This document shows, in pieces, positions 18,164-28,141 of a DNA stretch of 64,000 nt. The DNA comes from Leishmania infantum JPCM5. Lineage: Eukaryota > Euglenozoa > Kinetoplastea > Trypanosomatida > Trypanosomatidae. The notes below the pieces were generated by a model. The model had not been told where the DNA came from, ran no database searches, and worked only from the letters and a program-made list of their open reading frames with translations. How positions within the stretch are numbered: position 1 is the stretch's first letter; each line of letters starts with the position of its first letter. The position numbers and the translations under genes are program-made. The stretch spans positions 186,001-250,000 of the forward strand of contig NC_009406.2 of the NCBI RefSeq assembly GCF_000002875.2. Reading direction: 5' to 3'.

Positions 18164-20469
18164 GGGGACGAAGCAGGTGGGCGCTATGTGTATGCGATGG
18201 GGTGTCCGCAGCACCCTCTGTACTTTTGCCTCTGCGTCTGGGTCTCTGTCTCTCCGCCTAGCTCACCCACGTCCCAGTGATCCCGAGGATGTTCGTTTTC
18301 CTTCGTTCCTTCTTCCACTGAATCTGTGTTTTGCTCTTGAGCGAGTCTGCTGCTGCTGCGGCGGCGGCGGCACTCCTCCTTCGATCAAGTAGTAGATGAA
18401 GGAGGGAGAGCAGAGGTGAGAGCAGAGATAGAAATTGGCGCAGACGTCCCCCAGATGACGCGTAAAACAACTGCAAGGCACACAACTATGAACAGTACTC
18501 ACCAACCAAGGCGCACCCATACACGGGCAGAGCAGCAGGCAGTCGCACAAACCGCAGACACACACACACACACGCACACGCAGAGAGGAGAGAGACGAGA
18601 GGCGGATAGGGAGAGCGAGCGCAACGGGCAGGGTGATGGGGTGGCAGATAGAGCGCGCCGTGCTGCGAAGCGTTTTCCGAAGATGGGGAGCTAGCAGAGA
18701 AATCCCTTGTCACGGCAGCGCCAAAAAGCCAAGTCTGCGCACAGGGGCATACAAGAACAACAACAAAAACGAGTGGTCAGCGAGTCGGTGGTACGATGCT
18801 TGCGTTGTCAGCTCCTGAATACGCACTGCTGCTGTCCGACAAGGGGTACGAGTTAGGAGGGTCCATGGAGATGTCCACCCCGCATGCATCAGTGAGCTTG
18901 TCAGTGTATTTGACCGGGTCGTTAACAGCAACCAGAGCGACGTTTAACAGAAACACCAAAGCCACGACGCCAAAACGCGTACGAGATCGTCAACCGAGAA
19001 GGCAAATGTGTAAGAGAAAAGGGTGGCGGTAGTGCCTGCTGGCGCGCATGATACAAAAACATCTAGTGACTGCGCGCAGCTGTCACTCATCGCATGCCGC
19101 CACCCTCCCACACACTCACACTTCTCCACCTCTCGGCCTCCTTCAGCATCGAGTCTGCAACTCAGAGAAGCTGCAGCCTGTCCGTCTCGCCTCGCTGACA
19201 AACACTCAATGCTACAGAGATGAAGCACCAGAAGGCGGAGTACAGGTGCAGCGCGCATAAGGGGCCTTCGGGGAGGGAGCGGGGGTAACGGCATCTTCTC
19301 GCCTGTCCGTATGTACGGGTGTGGGTGTTGGTTTGTCTTCTCCGTAAGGAGTGTGGGTGACCTGCGCACGCCAAGGCAAGCAGGGTAAGCACCTCACACG
19401 GCTTGGCATTTCTTATCCGCCCCTGCCCGGTGCCCCGCATTTCGACAAGCACGCGTCGCACATCCGACGGGCCTGTGAGTCTGTGGGGGACGGGGGACGG
19501 GGGACGGATAGGAAAAGCGTGCGGCGCCGCCCTGCAACCACGCAGCCCCCCTGAGCATCCCCTCTTTTCGATGTGTTTTCGCTCTACTTCGTGCAGCCTC
19601 CCCCCCCCCTCCTCCTCCATTGTGTAGGTGTATTCGTGCGTACTCGTCTCCCTCTCGCTTGCTCTGGGCAAACTGTTTGGGGTAAGCGACTCTGCACATG
19701 GGCACGCCAACAGAAACAAACAAAAACCAAAGGGAGGGCGGGGCCAACCAAAAAAATGCAACACGCACACGCGCACACACACAAAATGGGAAGTGCACTC
19801 GCGACGTCCTCATCCGTCCGCATGAACGCAGAGAGCCACGCAGGTGAAAAACAAGAGGGAGGGAGGTGCCGAGACGACCGCCCACGCCAAACGATAGGCA
19901 TCAACACAGCCCACGGCAACGCACGCTCACGAACATAGCGCATCAGAGGGAAACAGGGATGCGTCATAAAACATCCAAGTTCGTATCATCCGACGGACGC
20001 ACAAGCGTCCACCGACGCCGAGAGCAACTTAGACGAGAGCCGATGAAGGAGTGGTGGTCACAAAGCCAGCATGGGAAGGGGGAGGGGGAGGTCAGGTGGC
20101 GCATTCTGTAGTTCACCGCGCACCGCCTCTTCCTTTCGATTCGTTTTTGTGGGGGTGCTATGCATGTTCCGTTCTTCACCCACGCCGGGTCGGCCGCTCT
20201 TTGCCCCGCTCGCTCATCCTCTGCGACAGCGACGCAAACCTCTACTTCACGCGCGCTCGACTCTTGCCCGTGTCTTTCTGCCGGCCCCATCCGGGCAGCG
20301 AGCCCGAGAGCAGCAGCAGCAGGTGGGGGGTGATGACCGATACGTAATGCATACACTGAAACCTGCAGCACAGAGACAGAAAGGGAAGGACAGACGGGCA
20401 CAGACCGGCAGAAGGAAGGTAGGGGGTGTAGGACTAGATGAACAAGCGACCACCTTTTTACACCCTTCC
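18164..20469. other. Spacer between RPT1 and RER1
   Basis: About 2.3 kb without a firm gene. It holds CA and A runs, a plus-strand (GGGGGAC)3 repeat at about 19485-19505 and a C-run near 19602-19610. The stretch at 18780-18990 is less repetitive and reads in one minus frame as a hydrophobic segment followed by polar sequence without an ATG; it is treated as a finding, not a gene. The rest should be the 3' UTR of RER1 and the leader of RPT1. Confidence 0.55.
19485..19507 (+). repeat. (GGGGGAC)3 G-rich tandem repeat
   Basis: Three consecutive GGGGGAC units followed by GG lie on the plus strand, which is antisense to transcription. With one more nearby G-tract they could support a G-quadruplex in DNA. 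No gene overlaps it. Confidence 0.7.
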
Positions 20470-21021
20470 TCACGAAGTGCTCTTGGGCACGAACTTGGGC
20501 TTGCCGGTGTTCCACGGTACATAGCCGTGCTTGATCATGTGTCGCACCCGCCCGCCAACCTGCGTCGCAAACAGCATGAGGAAGTAAAGCACAAGAATCG
20601 GCCAGAAGACGGGGATGTCGAGAAAGGAAAACATGGTCAGGAAGAGGCACACGAACAGCACCGTAAACATCTGCTTCCATACCACGAACTCCTGCACCTT
20701 AGGCATAAACGGGCGGTACTCGTCGCCGTCCATGTGTGTCGTTGGCAACGGCGTGCCCTCGCTCTCATCCGGGTCCGACAGCGGAGTGATTAGCAGCAGG
20801 AGCAGGTAGAGCAGGTGAATGCACAGGCCATAGGTGATTACGTAGAAGCCACCGAAGGTGACCACGCGGGCCACGTACAGGATCGCTAAAAAGGCGAAGA
20901 AGCACCATCGCAGACCACGGTGCGGCACGGACGCGTCGAGGTAGCGTTTGTAGGTGACGCGCGCCTTGCGCAAAAAGGGGTTACCGGCACTCGGCCCAAG
21001 GAGGTCGTTGGATGGCGGCAT
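20470..21021 (-). CDS. RER1: RER1, ER retrieval receptor
   Basis: This 183-residue, four-span membrane protein returns escaped ER membrane proteins from the early Golgi in COPI vesicles. Hydrophobic segments lie at about 39-57, 61-80, 118-134 and 136-153. Family signatures are clear: YLDASVPHRGLRW before the first span, DEYRPFMPKVQEFVVWKQM in the central cytosolic loop, FSFLDIPVFWPILVLYF, and RHMIKHGYVPW before a short basic tail. The length is typical for the family. The ATG at 21021 gives the expected cytosolic N-terminus; the longer frame upstream would add an extra hydrophobic segment unlike any RER1. All family landmarks are present. Confidence 0.96.
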   Translation of the reverse strand: MPPSNDLLGPSAGNPFLRKARVTYKRYLDASVPHRGLRWCFFAFLAILYVARVVTFGGFYVITYGLCIHLLYLLLLLITPLSDPDESEGTPLPTTHMDGDEYRPFMPKVQEFVVWKQMFTVLFVCLFLTMFSFLDIPVFWPILVLYFLMLFATQVGGRVRHMIKHGYVPWNTGKPKFVPKSTS

Positions 21022-22042
21022 CGCGGTAGCGATAAACCCAAGGTAGCGGATTAACAATACTACAGCACACGCGAGCAGCAGAACGAATCCACTCACCACG
21101 TGAACGCACAACAGGAATCAGACGGAAAAGCGCCACGGATGCGCCCGCAGTGAAGAAGCAGCGGCGGGGGCGAGGAAAAAGCGATCCCACGCCACACACA
21201 GAGGACGCGAGCAGCGTGAGAAGACACGTGCGAGAGAGTGCAATGGGGGCGTATGTCCCTGCGTGACCCCCTCCGTGTCCGAGGCGGAGAGGAAGGCCGA
21301 AAAGAGAAGCGCTTCGCTACGTGCAGGCTTCGGTAAAGGACTCCCAACAAAAAGCTCACCGCACCAGTCTCTACCGTGTCAACACCGGCAGAAGTGGGAG
21401 AGGAGAGGTGGGGTGGTGATGATGAGGCGGTTGCGTGCGTGTATGAGGCCTTCTTCTTTTCTTCCTCTCGGGTGTGTAGTTCCCTTCTCTGTGTTCCGAA
21501 AACAGTTGTGATTCGATAGGCTCCTCTGCAAGTGAGCAAGAGACTGAGAGAGAATGATGGGGATAGGGGTAGCACGTGAGGGCCGGTGGTGGAGGCCGGC
21601 AACAAGAAACGGGGAAAAGAGCGGCGGTACACATGAACGGAGAGGAATGACGAGAACTACAAGAGCGGCACGCACCGTCAGCACATACGCGCACACACCG
21701 TCCATCTCTCTCTCTCTGCTCTCCCCCATAGAAGTTCCGAGATGTCGCCGTTCGTTTCGCACCATCCGACTGGCTCGATGTCTCGTCTCCGACCACTGCA
21801 GCAACAAGCATGTGTGTAGTCCTCTTCGGTGTTGTTACGCTTCTTCTGTCTGCTTACACGTTACACGAGAAAATGAACCATGCGCTACACTGCATACCTC
21901 CCCGAAAGCTGGCGGTTGTAATGTGAGGTAGGTGCGATGCCGCGAACACCTGCTGCGTACTGAAACGGTGAAAAGGATGCGCCCTCCGTTCTTTTCGTGT
22001 CTTGCTCATCTCCCACGGGCCCATCCTGCCGCACGCCTTCCG
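21022..22042. other. Spacer between RER1 and the PWWP-TrmO gene
   Basis: About 1 kb with no supported gene. It contains purine and pyrimidine blocks, including a (CT)n stretch near 21707-21724, and should hold the 3' UTR of the PWWP-TrmO gene and the RER1 leader. Confidence 0.55.
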
Positions 22043-23521
22043 TCACTCGAGCGTCACTCGATGGACCTGCGTTGTCTGCGTATCATACTTGTGATCCCCC
22101 TTCCCCTTGCCGCTGGCGTCCAGCGCCTCGACCCACCCCGCACGCGCGTCTGCGTGGGCGTCGCAGAAGGGCAAGTACGGCTTGATATCCAGCACCGGCG
22201 TGCCGTGCAGCAAGTCGTGATCGGCTATGTGAATGTCCAGGCCATGCACGGCGACGAGGCGCACACAGGAGAGGCCAATAAAGTTGGGCCGGTGCGGGCT
22301 GCGCGTAGCAAAGACGCCGCGCCATTCCTCATCACGAGGGGGTATTATCATCGTCTTGAAGCCGGCAGCCCTATCGAACCCCTGCCGCCGCCGAAAAGAG
22401 GAGAGCGCCCACGCCGACAGCGCCTCGCCGTCACTGTCGTGGCAAGCATCGACGTGTCCATCCGCCGTCGGCGATGCTTTTTCTGTAGTAGCAGGCACAG
22501 AGTCCGGCACCGCCGACGCAGGTCCTGCGGTAGCAGACGCACTGGCTTCCCTTGCCTCGCGAAACTTGCGCACCGACTCCTGCCCCTCCCCGGAAGCCAT
22601 CGGGGCGGCGAATGAGAACTGANAGAGCACCCAGATGAACTCGAAGCCCGCCAAGTCCCGCGCGGCGTTCTCAAGCCCAGTGCGGAGGCGAATAAGCCCG
22701 GTCTGTGGCTCGAACGTCCCGGTGTTCGGCTGGCGCGGCGCTTCAATATGGGCCCGCATCAGGCTGTGCACAATGCCCACGGCGCACACCTCGTATGGCT
22801 GCAGCTTCTCCGGGCTGAGAGAGATGCGCGCGAGCCGGTTTGCCTGCAGGACGGCTTGAGTGAAGGCGTCCGCATAGAGAGTTACGTCGTGCTTGTTGCG
22901 TTGCAGACGACTCTCCAGGCAGACGTCCAGCTCCTCCGTTGTGCGTAGCTTGTCAAAGAAGTACACAACCTTCCCATTGGCCGTGACCACATCTGATTGA
23001 GGCTCCGGCGGCGCTGGGGCGGCACCGCAGCTGGCGGACAGGGTGCCGCTATCCACTCCAAGCCCCAACGGCGATGAATGGCCGTGGACACTCGGCACCT
23101 CGTTTCCTGTCGGGGTCGACGACGCCGGTTTGCACTCCTTCTTGTGCATCTTGAAAAGCCGCGCCTCTTCGCGCCTCCGCCGCTCCCGATGCTTCCGCTG
23201 CTCCTCGGCGAGATTTGCCGCGAGCACGGCCGCGGGAGGTGGTACGATCAAGCGGGCTCGTACGCGGTTTGCTGCCTCGTCGCAGTCAACGACCTCAGCC
23301 GGCCAGTACGGCAGCTTCGCAGGACGCACCCAGACCAAATCGCCGACAAGGAAGTAGTTGGCACGCACGCGGTAGCGCTTCTTTGAGACGCCATCGCGGA
23401 CAACTCGCTCGGCAGCGGGAGCTGTAGCACCTGCTACGGTATCAGCCGGGGTCGCTAAGGTTGTGGGAGAGACGCTGGTTAAGGCTGTCTGTAGGGACGG
23501 CGACAACGGAGTGGCGCTCAT
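22043..23521 (-). CDS. PWWP-like domain fused to TrmO (TsaA/UPF0066) tRNA methyltransferase
   Basis: This 492-residue protein appears to fuse two domains. Residues 58-78 (GDLVWVRPAKLPYWPAEV) match the first strands of a PWWP chromatin-reader domain. The matching VVYFFDKLRTTEEL strand comes after a charged insertion of about 100 residues, at 185-198. Residues 245-455 form a TsaA/TrmO domain, a family that N6-methylates t6A37 in certain tRNAs using S-adenosylmethionine. Its signatures are VGIVHS, PRQPNTG, LAGFEFIWVL, then RGVFATRSPHRPN, IGLS, DLLHGTPVLDIKPY. A Ser/Ala/Thr-rich insertion splits the domain at about 305-395. The usual RPNPIG motif reads RPNFIG. One unknown base at 22623 makes codon 300 TNT, probably Phe; it cannot encode a stop. 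The ATG at 23521 removes an unrelated upstream stretch. Confidence 0.9.
   Translation of the reverse strand: MSATPLSPSLQTALTSVSPTTLATPADTVAGATAPAAERVVRDGVSKKRYRVRANYFLVGDLVWVRPAKLPYWPAEVVDCDEAANRVRARLIVPPPAAVLAANLAEEQRKHRERRRREEARLFKMHKKECKPASSTPTGNEVPSVHGHSSPLGLGVDSGTLSASCGAAPAPPEPQSDVVTANGKVVYFFDKLRTTEELDVCLESRLQRNKHDVTLYADAFTQAVLQANRLARISLSPEKLQPYEVCAVGIVHSLMRAHIEAPRQPNTGTFEPQTGLIRLRTGLENAARDLAGFEFIWVLXQFSFAAPMASGEGQESVRKFREAREASASATAGPASAVPDSVPATTEKASPTADGHVDACHDSDGEALSAWALSSFRRRQGFDRAAGFKTMIIPPRDEEWRGVFATRSPHRPNFIGLSCVRLVAVHGLDIHIADHDLLHGTPVLDIKPYLPFCDAHADARAGWVEALDASGKGKGDHKYDTQTTQVHRVTLE
22623..22623. other. Ambiguous base (n) inside the TrmO domain
   Basis: The base n at 22623 is the middle of a TNT codon between WVL and QFS on the coding strand. 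The possible residues are Phe, Ser, Tyr and Cys; Phe fits the family best. The reading frame is continuous on both sides, so this is an assembly uncertainty and not a frameshift. Confidence 0.95.
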
Positions 23522-24188
23522 GGTGCAACCTGAGCGCAGGTAGCACACAAGAACAGGGCCGCTTGCGGCGGGAGGAGGGGAGAGGAGCTGGCGAAGCCGG
23601 GCCGAAGCCTGTCTTTCGTCGCACACCGACGTGTATTGCTACCGCCTCAGTGTTTGCGATGGCGGACTTCGGCAAGATGAGCACTATACCGCGACAAGAC
23701 CGAGAGCGTTCTGTAGACCCATCGCCAAGAGAGCGACGAAGGCGTTTAGAAGCGCGCACGAGAGCACGTGTGTGCAGCATGGGCGACGATGAGGAGAGGT
23801 GGAGGAGAGGAGGAGGGGGGGAGGCGGGCGAATACGTGAGAACGCCGCAAGCGCATCGAGTAGCACGCGTAAACACAAAAGGCACGCTGGTGCGCTGCCG
23901 CCGATGGTCGCGTGCTGTTGTCGCGAAGACATGCTGCCTCAATGCCTCAGCTTCACGAGGACGAAGGGAGAAGAGTGATGTGGATAGCGGCGCAAACAGA
24001 ACGGAATGCTGAGAGCGAGAGCGACGAAGTCAGAGGGTACTGTGTTAACGGGGTTGTAGCAGCGCTGAGGCCGCCTCCACATCCATACGAGAGGCAGCTC
24101 CATGCACCACCTCCACCTTATCTGCCTCGCTCCTAGCTGTGCTGCCTCTGCAGTTGGCTGCGTCGTGGACGTGTTCAACGTGCTCGCC
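23522..24188. other. Spacer between the PWWP-TrmO and NAT9-like genes
   Basis: About 670 bases with no supported gene. A plus-strand purine block at about 23790-23830 reads as a strong pyrimidine tract in the transcript and may serve trans-splicing of the PWWP-TrmO mRNA. The remainder is probably the NAT9-like 3' UTR. Confidence 0.55.
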
Positions 24189-25562
24189 TTATGGCGCTTG
24201 TGTGAAGACCCGAATCGAAGACGCCACCACGTCGTCCAGTGGTGCGCACCAGTACGTGTGGCTCAGTTCCGAGCCGGCCTGCTGCGAGTGTGGTGGCGAC
24301 GCGGACGGTGGTTCCTCCGGCTTATCTGTTCCTCTTGCGCCGTCTGGCACGGCACCTGCACGGCTTTCGCACCTCGCCGTTCGACCGTGCAGAGAAGCCT
24401 TGCTACACGCGGCGCGCCCGCACCTGCTTCGCCGGCACTCCAGCTCCCACGCACGGCGCTCCTTCTCCGTCCTCAGCGAGCGTGCAACGTGGACCTCGTT
24501 GAACACCTTCACCTCCTTAAACGGCGCGAACTTGAGGCGCTCCGTAAAAAGCGCGATGCTGCCGGTGTTCGTAGCAAGGATTTTTGCCACGAAGCGGGTC
24601 CCACCGCAGACGGCGACGGCATACTGCATGATCATACGGACGGCAGCCTCAGCCAACCCGCGACGCCGGAAGGCTGTGTCGGCCACCATCACCTCAACCT
24701 CGAACGTACGCGAGGGTGCCAAGGCGGAAACCGGAGTAAGCGGCGGGCTGCCGTCCGACGGTATCGCAGCAGACGTGGGGGATCGGCGGTGCTGTTGCTG
24801 TTCGCAGGAGCTCGGCCAGCCAAACGCTGCAACCCCGTCACTGGCCTCGTCGCCGCCATCGTCATCCTCTTCCAGCAAAAAGAGATTGCAATCACCGATC
24901 ATGACGTACGGCTGCGCCAGCGCACGGCGCTGCACCTCCTCAGCTCTCGCACAGGCTCCTTGCGGCTGCGACACAGCTGAAGATGCGTCGCTGCTGAAGA
25001 GCTCTTTCACCTGCGAAGGAGCGTACCGCTTCAAGAGCGGAAACGCACAGCCGAATGTGCTCGTTCTCTCTCGCGGGGAATGCAACTCCGACACGGTGCG
25101 CGTGTGATCTGCGGTGGTGACGATACTGCCCGGGTACGACACAGCAGGGGCTGGGAGGCAAAAAGACGCGAGAGAGGCAATCGGCGACGACGACGCGGTC
25201 GCAAACACCTCTTCGAGTGGCGGCACCATCCCACACAAGCGCACGAGCCCAGCATGGGTGCCTTCATCTTTTTGCCGCCGCTGCCGCTCCTCTGCACCCC
25301 TAGAAAGACGGTCCCCTCCGACGGCAGAGGCGTGGTCATGATGAGCTGTAGCCGGCGCTAGCAGGATGAACGTCATCTTGTCTGTGGATTGCAGCCACGA
25401 CAACTGGTTCTCGCGCTCCTCCTCCAGGGACAAGGGCTCGCTCTCAGTGGCCGCGAGCAGCTCCGGGTCGCACATCCATTCATGGTAGCGTGGCACAAAC
25501 GGCGCCAGGTACGGCACCAAGACCAGATCCTCACTGATCAGGTAGACGTGCTCGTTGATCAT
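24189..25562 (-). CDS. NAT9: NAT9-like GNAT family N-acetyltransferase
   Basis: This 457-residue protein looks like NAT9, an acetyl-CoA-dependent GNAT enzyme linked to microtubule stability in animals. The N-terminus (LISEDLVLVPYLAPFVPRYH, then EWMCDPELLAATESEPLSLEEE) is diagnostic. QPYVMIGDCNLFLL (217-230), FEVEVMVADTAFRRRGLAEA (287-306) and the distal LFTERLKFAPFKEVKVFNEV complete the fold. The acetyl-CoA loop reads RRRGLA, close to the R/Q-x-x-G-x-G/A rule. Typical NAT9 proteins have about 200 residues; here two low-complexity insertions (about 70-215 and 231-285) and a basic Ser/Arg-rich tail of about 95 residues more than double the length. The ATG at 25562 matches the family N-terminus. 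The substrate is unknown. Confidence 0.85.
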   Translation of the reverse strand: MINEHVYLISEDLVLVPYLAPFVPRYHEWMCDPELLAATESEPLSLEEERENQLSWLQSTDKMTFILLAPATAHHDHASAVGGDRLSRGAEERQRRQKDEGTHAGLVRLCGMVPPLEEVFATASSSPIASLASFCLPAPAVSYPGSIVTTADHTRTVSELHSPRERTSTFGCAFPLLKRYAPSQVKELFSSDASSAVSQPQGACARAEEVQRRALAQPYVMIGDCNLFLLEEDDDGGDEASDGVAAFGWPSSCEQQQHRRSPTSAAIPSDGSPPLTPVSALAPSRTFEVEVMVADTAFRRRGLAEAAVRMIMQYAVAVCGGTRFVAKILATNTGSIALFTERLKFAPFKEVKVFNEVHVARSLRTEKERRAWELECRRSRCGRAACSKASLHGRTARCESRAGAVPDGARGTDKPEEPPSASPPHSQQAGSELSHTYWCAPLDDVVASSIRVFTQAP

Positions 25563-25814
25563 TGGTAACGAAACACGGTGTTCTTGAAGTAGACAGCGGG
25601 AACGCGAGAGATCAGCGGAGAGAAGGGAGGCAGAGAGTCGTAGGAGAGGCGAGCGCTCGCCTGGCTGCATGGCAACGGCTACACCACAACCGACAGAGGT
25701 GAAGCGCGTCGCCAGTTGAAACAGTCATAGAGGGGTAAAAGCGTTTCTCCCTTCTGCGTTCCTTTACGTGCCCGTCCACCACGAACAAGTCAACGCACAC
25801 ACGCATGCACAACC

Positions 25815-26225
25815 ACAGCTCATCTGCATCTGCTGCACGCCACGGCTATGCCAAGCAGCAGGGCCGGCCAGCACCGCCTGGCGCCGCTCAGCCCACCGCA
25901 ATGCCGCTGCGTACAGCGCAGGCTAGGCCCCGGGACCACGCTCAGCACCACCGCAGCGCAGCAAAGGCAGAAAGGCAGTAGGTGGATGCGCGCATTCGTT
26001 GAATCGTCGGCATGATCCGCAGTGAGCTGGTCCAAGCGTCATCATGACCGTTGGTGTCACCGGCACAGCGCCAGCCCACACCTGTCCGCTGGCACCAAGA
26101 GTCCACAGCCGTGCTCATGGGCAGGCTGCAGGCTACTTGGCCTGCCCACAAAGAGTGGGCGCTGGGCCCTGACACCGCGGTGAAGTGTGCCCGGCAGACA
26201 CCAGGGAGGTGGGAGAACGAAAGAT
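25815..26225 (-). mobile_element. SIDER-like degenerate retroposon
   Basis: This high-complexity, GC-rich block stands out from flanking microsatellite sequence and codes for nothing convincing. On the transcribed strand it shares short collinear motifs with the block at 62340-62830, such as TCAGGGCCCAGCGCCC against TCAGGGTCCAGTACCCC, then TGGGCTGGC against TGAGCTGGC. Leishmania SIDER elements are extinct short retroposons in 3' UTRs, and SIDER2 copies can destabilise mRNAs. This copy would lie in the 3' UTR of the E2 gene. The family assignment is from memory of such elements, without alignment, and the boundaries are approximate. Confidence 0.5.
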
Positions 26226-27440
26226 GTGAGGAAATAAAATACGAGAGCAAGCGCTAGAGCACGGCAAATTGGCAAGAGCAGCAGCGAAACCAGCTCAACG
26301 CGCGCTAGCCGGTGAAAAGCATCTTCCGTCAATCATACTCAGAGGAGGCGCCGGTAGGAAGACATTGGCTGGCACTCCCCTTCCTCTCCGCTCCGTCACG
26401 CCCACCTTTTCTATCCACGACGGTACCTCGCAAACTTTCTCTCGTTTTCCTCTGCTAGTTTTGCCCATTTACCTTGCATGATTCCCTGCCCGCCTCTCCT
26501 TTCCACTCTGTTGTGTCGGCACCGACCCCACACCACATCCGCCAGCCCCGGTGAGCATATCAACGTCGATGAAGCGGACGAGAAACAGACACACAGACAC
26601 ACTTACACGCGCGCCGCACATGCTTGTTTTTTTTTAATTCTTCATTCCCGTCCTTTTCCCGCTTGTGCTCCGGGCCCGCCATGGGCCCGAGAACGCCCCC
26701 TCCCCACCCACACACCCACACAGACACGCACACGCACCCATATCGGAAGGAGAAGGAGCAGGAGCAGGGTGATGCGAAGCGATGAGCAAGGCATCCCCGC
26801 ACGACTCAGAGCGGCCCAAAACAAAAAAAAAATCGAAGCATACCAAGCAAGTCCGGGGAGACATGCCACGCAAAGTAAATATAACGACGCCACGCACACG
26901 AGCAACGATGCAAGACGACGAATCAAGCCCAGGCGTACAGAAAACCTCCTTGTCGTCACAGAAACCACGAAAAAACGAAGACGCCAGCAGCAACAACACC
27001 CGTCCCACTCGCCGTGTTGCCTACGCACCGGCACACGCACACACACACACACGCACAAGGCACACACAGAGAAAAGGAGAAGGAGGGAGGAGAGGAGAGA
27101 CAGTGATATGCAGATGCGATGAAGCCGTCGAGTAAGCAAGCAGGGGGGGGGTGGCAAGATATATATATACACACACGCAAACCGTCGGGATGTATGAGGA
27201 GATGACTAGAATGCGGCGTGAAACGGTTCCTCTTCCCCATACACACACACGCAAAACGGCACACATTAGCTGCACAAAAACGCAACAACGGAGGCAGTGA
27301 TCTGGGAGAGGGGTGTGTGTGAGGGGGGAGGGGAGGGGATGGGAAGAGGGGGACGGGTGAATAGACAGAATTGGGGATGGGGATACCCGGAGGCACAAAA
27401 ACAATATGATTGGCTATCCAAGAAACACAGAGAGAAAGAG

Positions 27441-27461
27441 AGCAGCAGCAGCAGCAGCAGC
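27441..27461. repeat. (AGC)7 trinucleotide repeat
   Basis: Seven AGC units lie in a non-coding spacer. This is a simple microsatellite, potentially polymorphic between strains. Confidence 0.85.
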
Positions 27462-28141
27462 AAGACGCACTATTCTCAGGGTCAGCATCGATTGATAAAG
27501 CAAAGAGAGGGGAGGATGGAGGGAGCGGAGATGGTGTAAGTGGGAAAACCAGGCACATACACGCATACACACAGGCACGCAGACCGCAGCGATAGGGGAG
27601 CCGTCCCACCACCCTCTCCTTCTCGGTGTGTGCGTGTGCCCATCCCGCTAATAGTGCGGTGTGAGCACGAGGCGGGAGATGGAGGCGAGGAGACGTACCA
27701 CACGCAAAACGAAAACAACAAGAAGCACAGAGCACAGAGAAGAGTAGGCGCGAGGAAAATGTAAGTGAGCTGGAGAAGGAAGCGAGAGAGAAGAGGGGAG
27801 AGGAAAGGTGGGAGGGGCTACAACAAGCTAAAGCACAACTGTATGTTTGCCTTTTTTCGAAGAGAAGACACAGGAGCGCGTCACGGAGGGGTGGAGGCGG
27901 GGGATGGAAAAGAGCCGGGGCGGGATAGGGCCAGGACGACAGAAAGAGGGACATGGCAGAGGGGAGAAGAGGCATAACGGGGTGCACACACACACACACA
28001 TAAAGAAAAGAGCACGAAAACAATAAAAGAACGGAAAAGAAATGAGAAGCACAACCAGGGAACGAACCACACACAACACACATGCATGCACAAGACACGT
28101 ACATGCTGACACACCGCACCTGTCGCAGTGCGGGAGGGAGA

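Larger units (their letters stand above)
25563..28141. other. Spacer between the NAT9-like and E2 genes
   Basis: A 2.6 kb region with no supported gene. Its left part has a high-complexity block (25815-26225) resembling a SIDER retroposon. The rest is low-complexity: CA runs, an (AGC)7 run at 27441-27461, a short TA run near 27163-27172 and extended plus-strand purine tracts. It should include a long 3' UTR for the ubiquitin-conjugating enzyme. The 416-codon minus-strand frame here is a translation of pyrimidine-rich sequence and is not accepted. Confidence 0.6.

Noticed and set aside
20071..20793. Plus-strand frames over RER1, and similar long plus-strand frames opposite TBC, parvulin, TrmO, NAT9 and the 1785-residue gene
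   Set aside because: Antisense shadows of GC-rich coding sequence; the minus-strand frames carry clear family motifs or consistent coding character.
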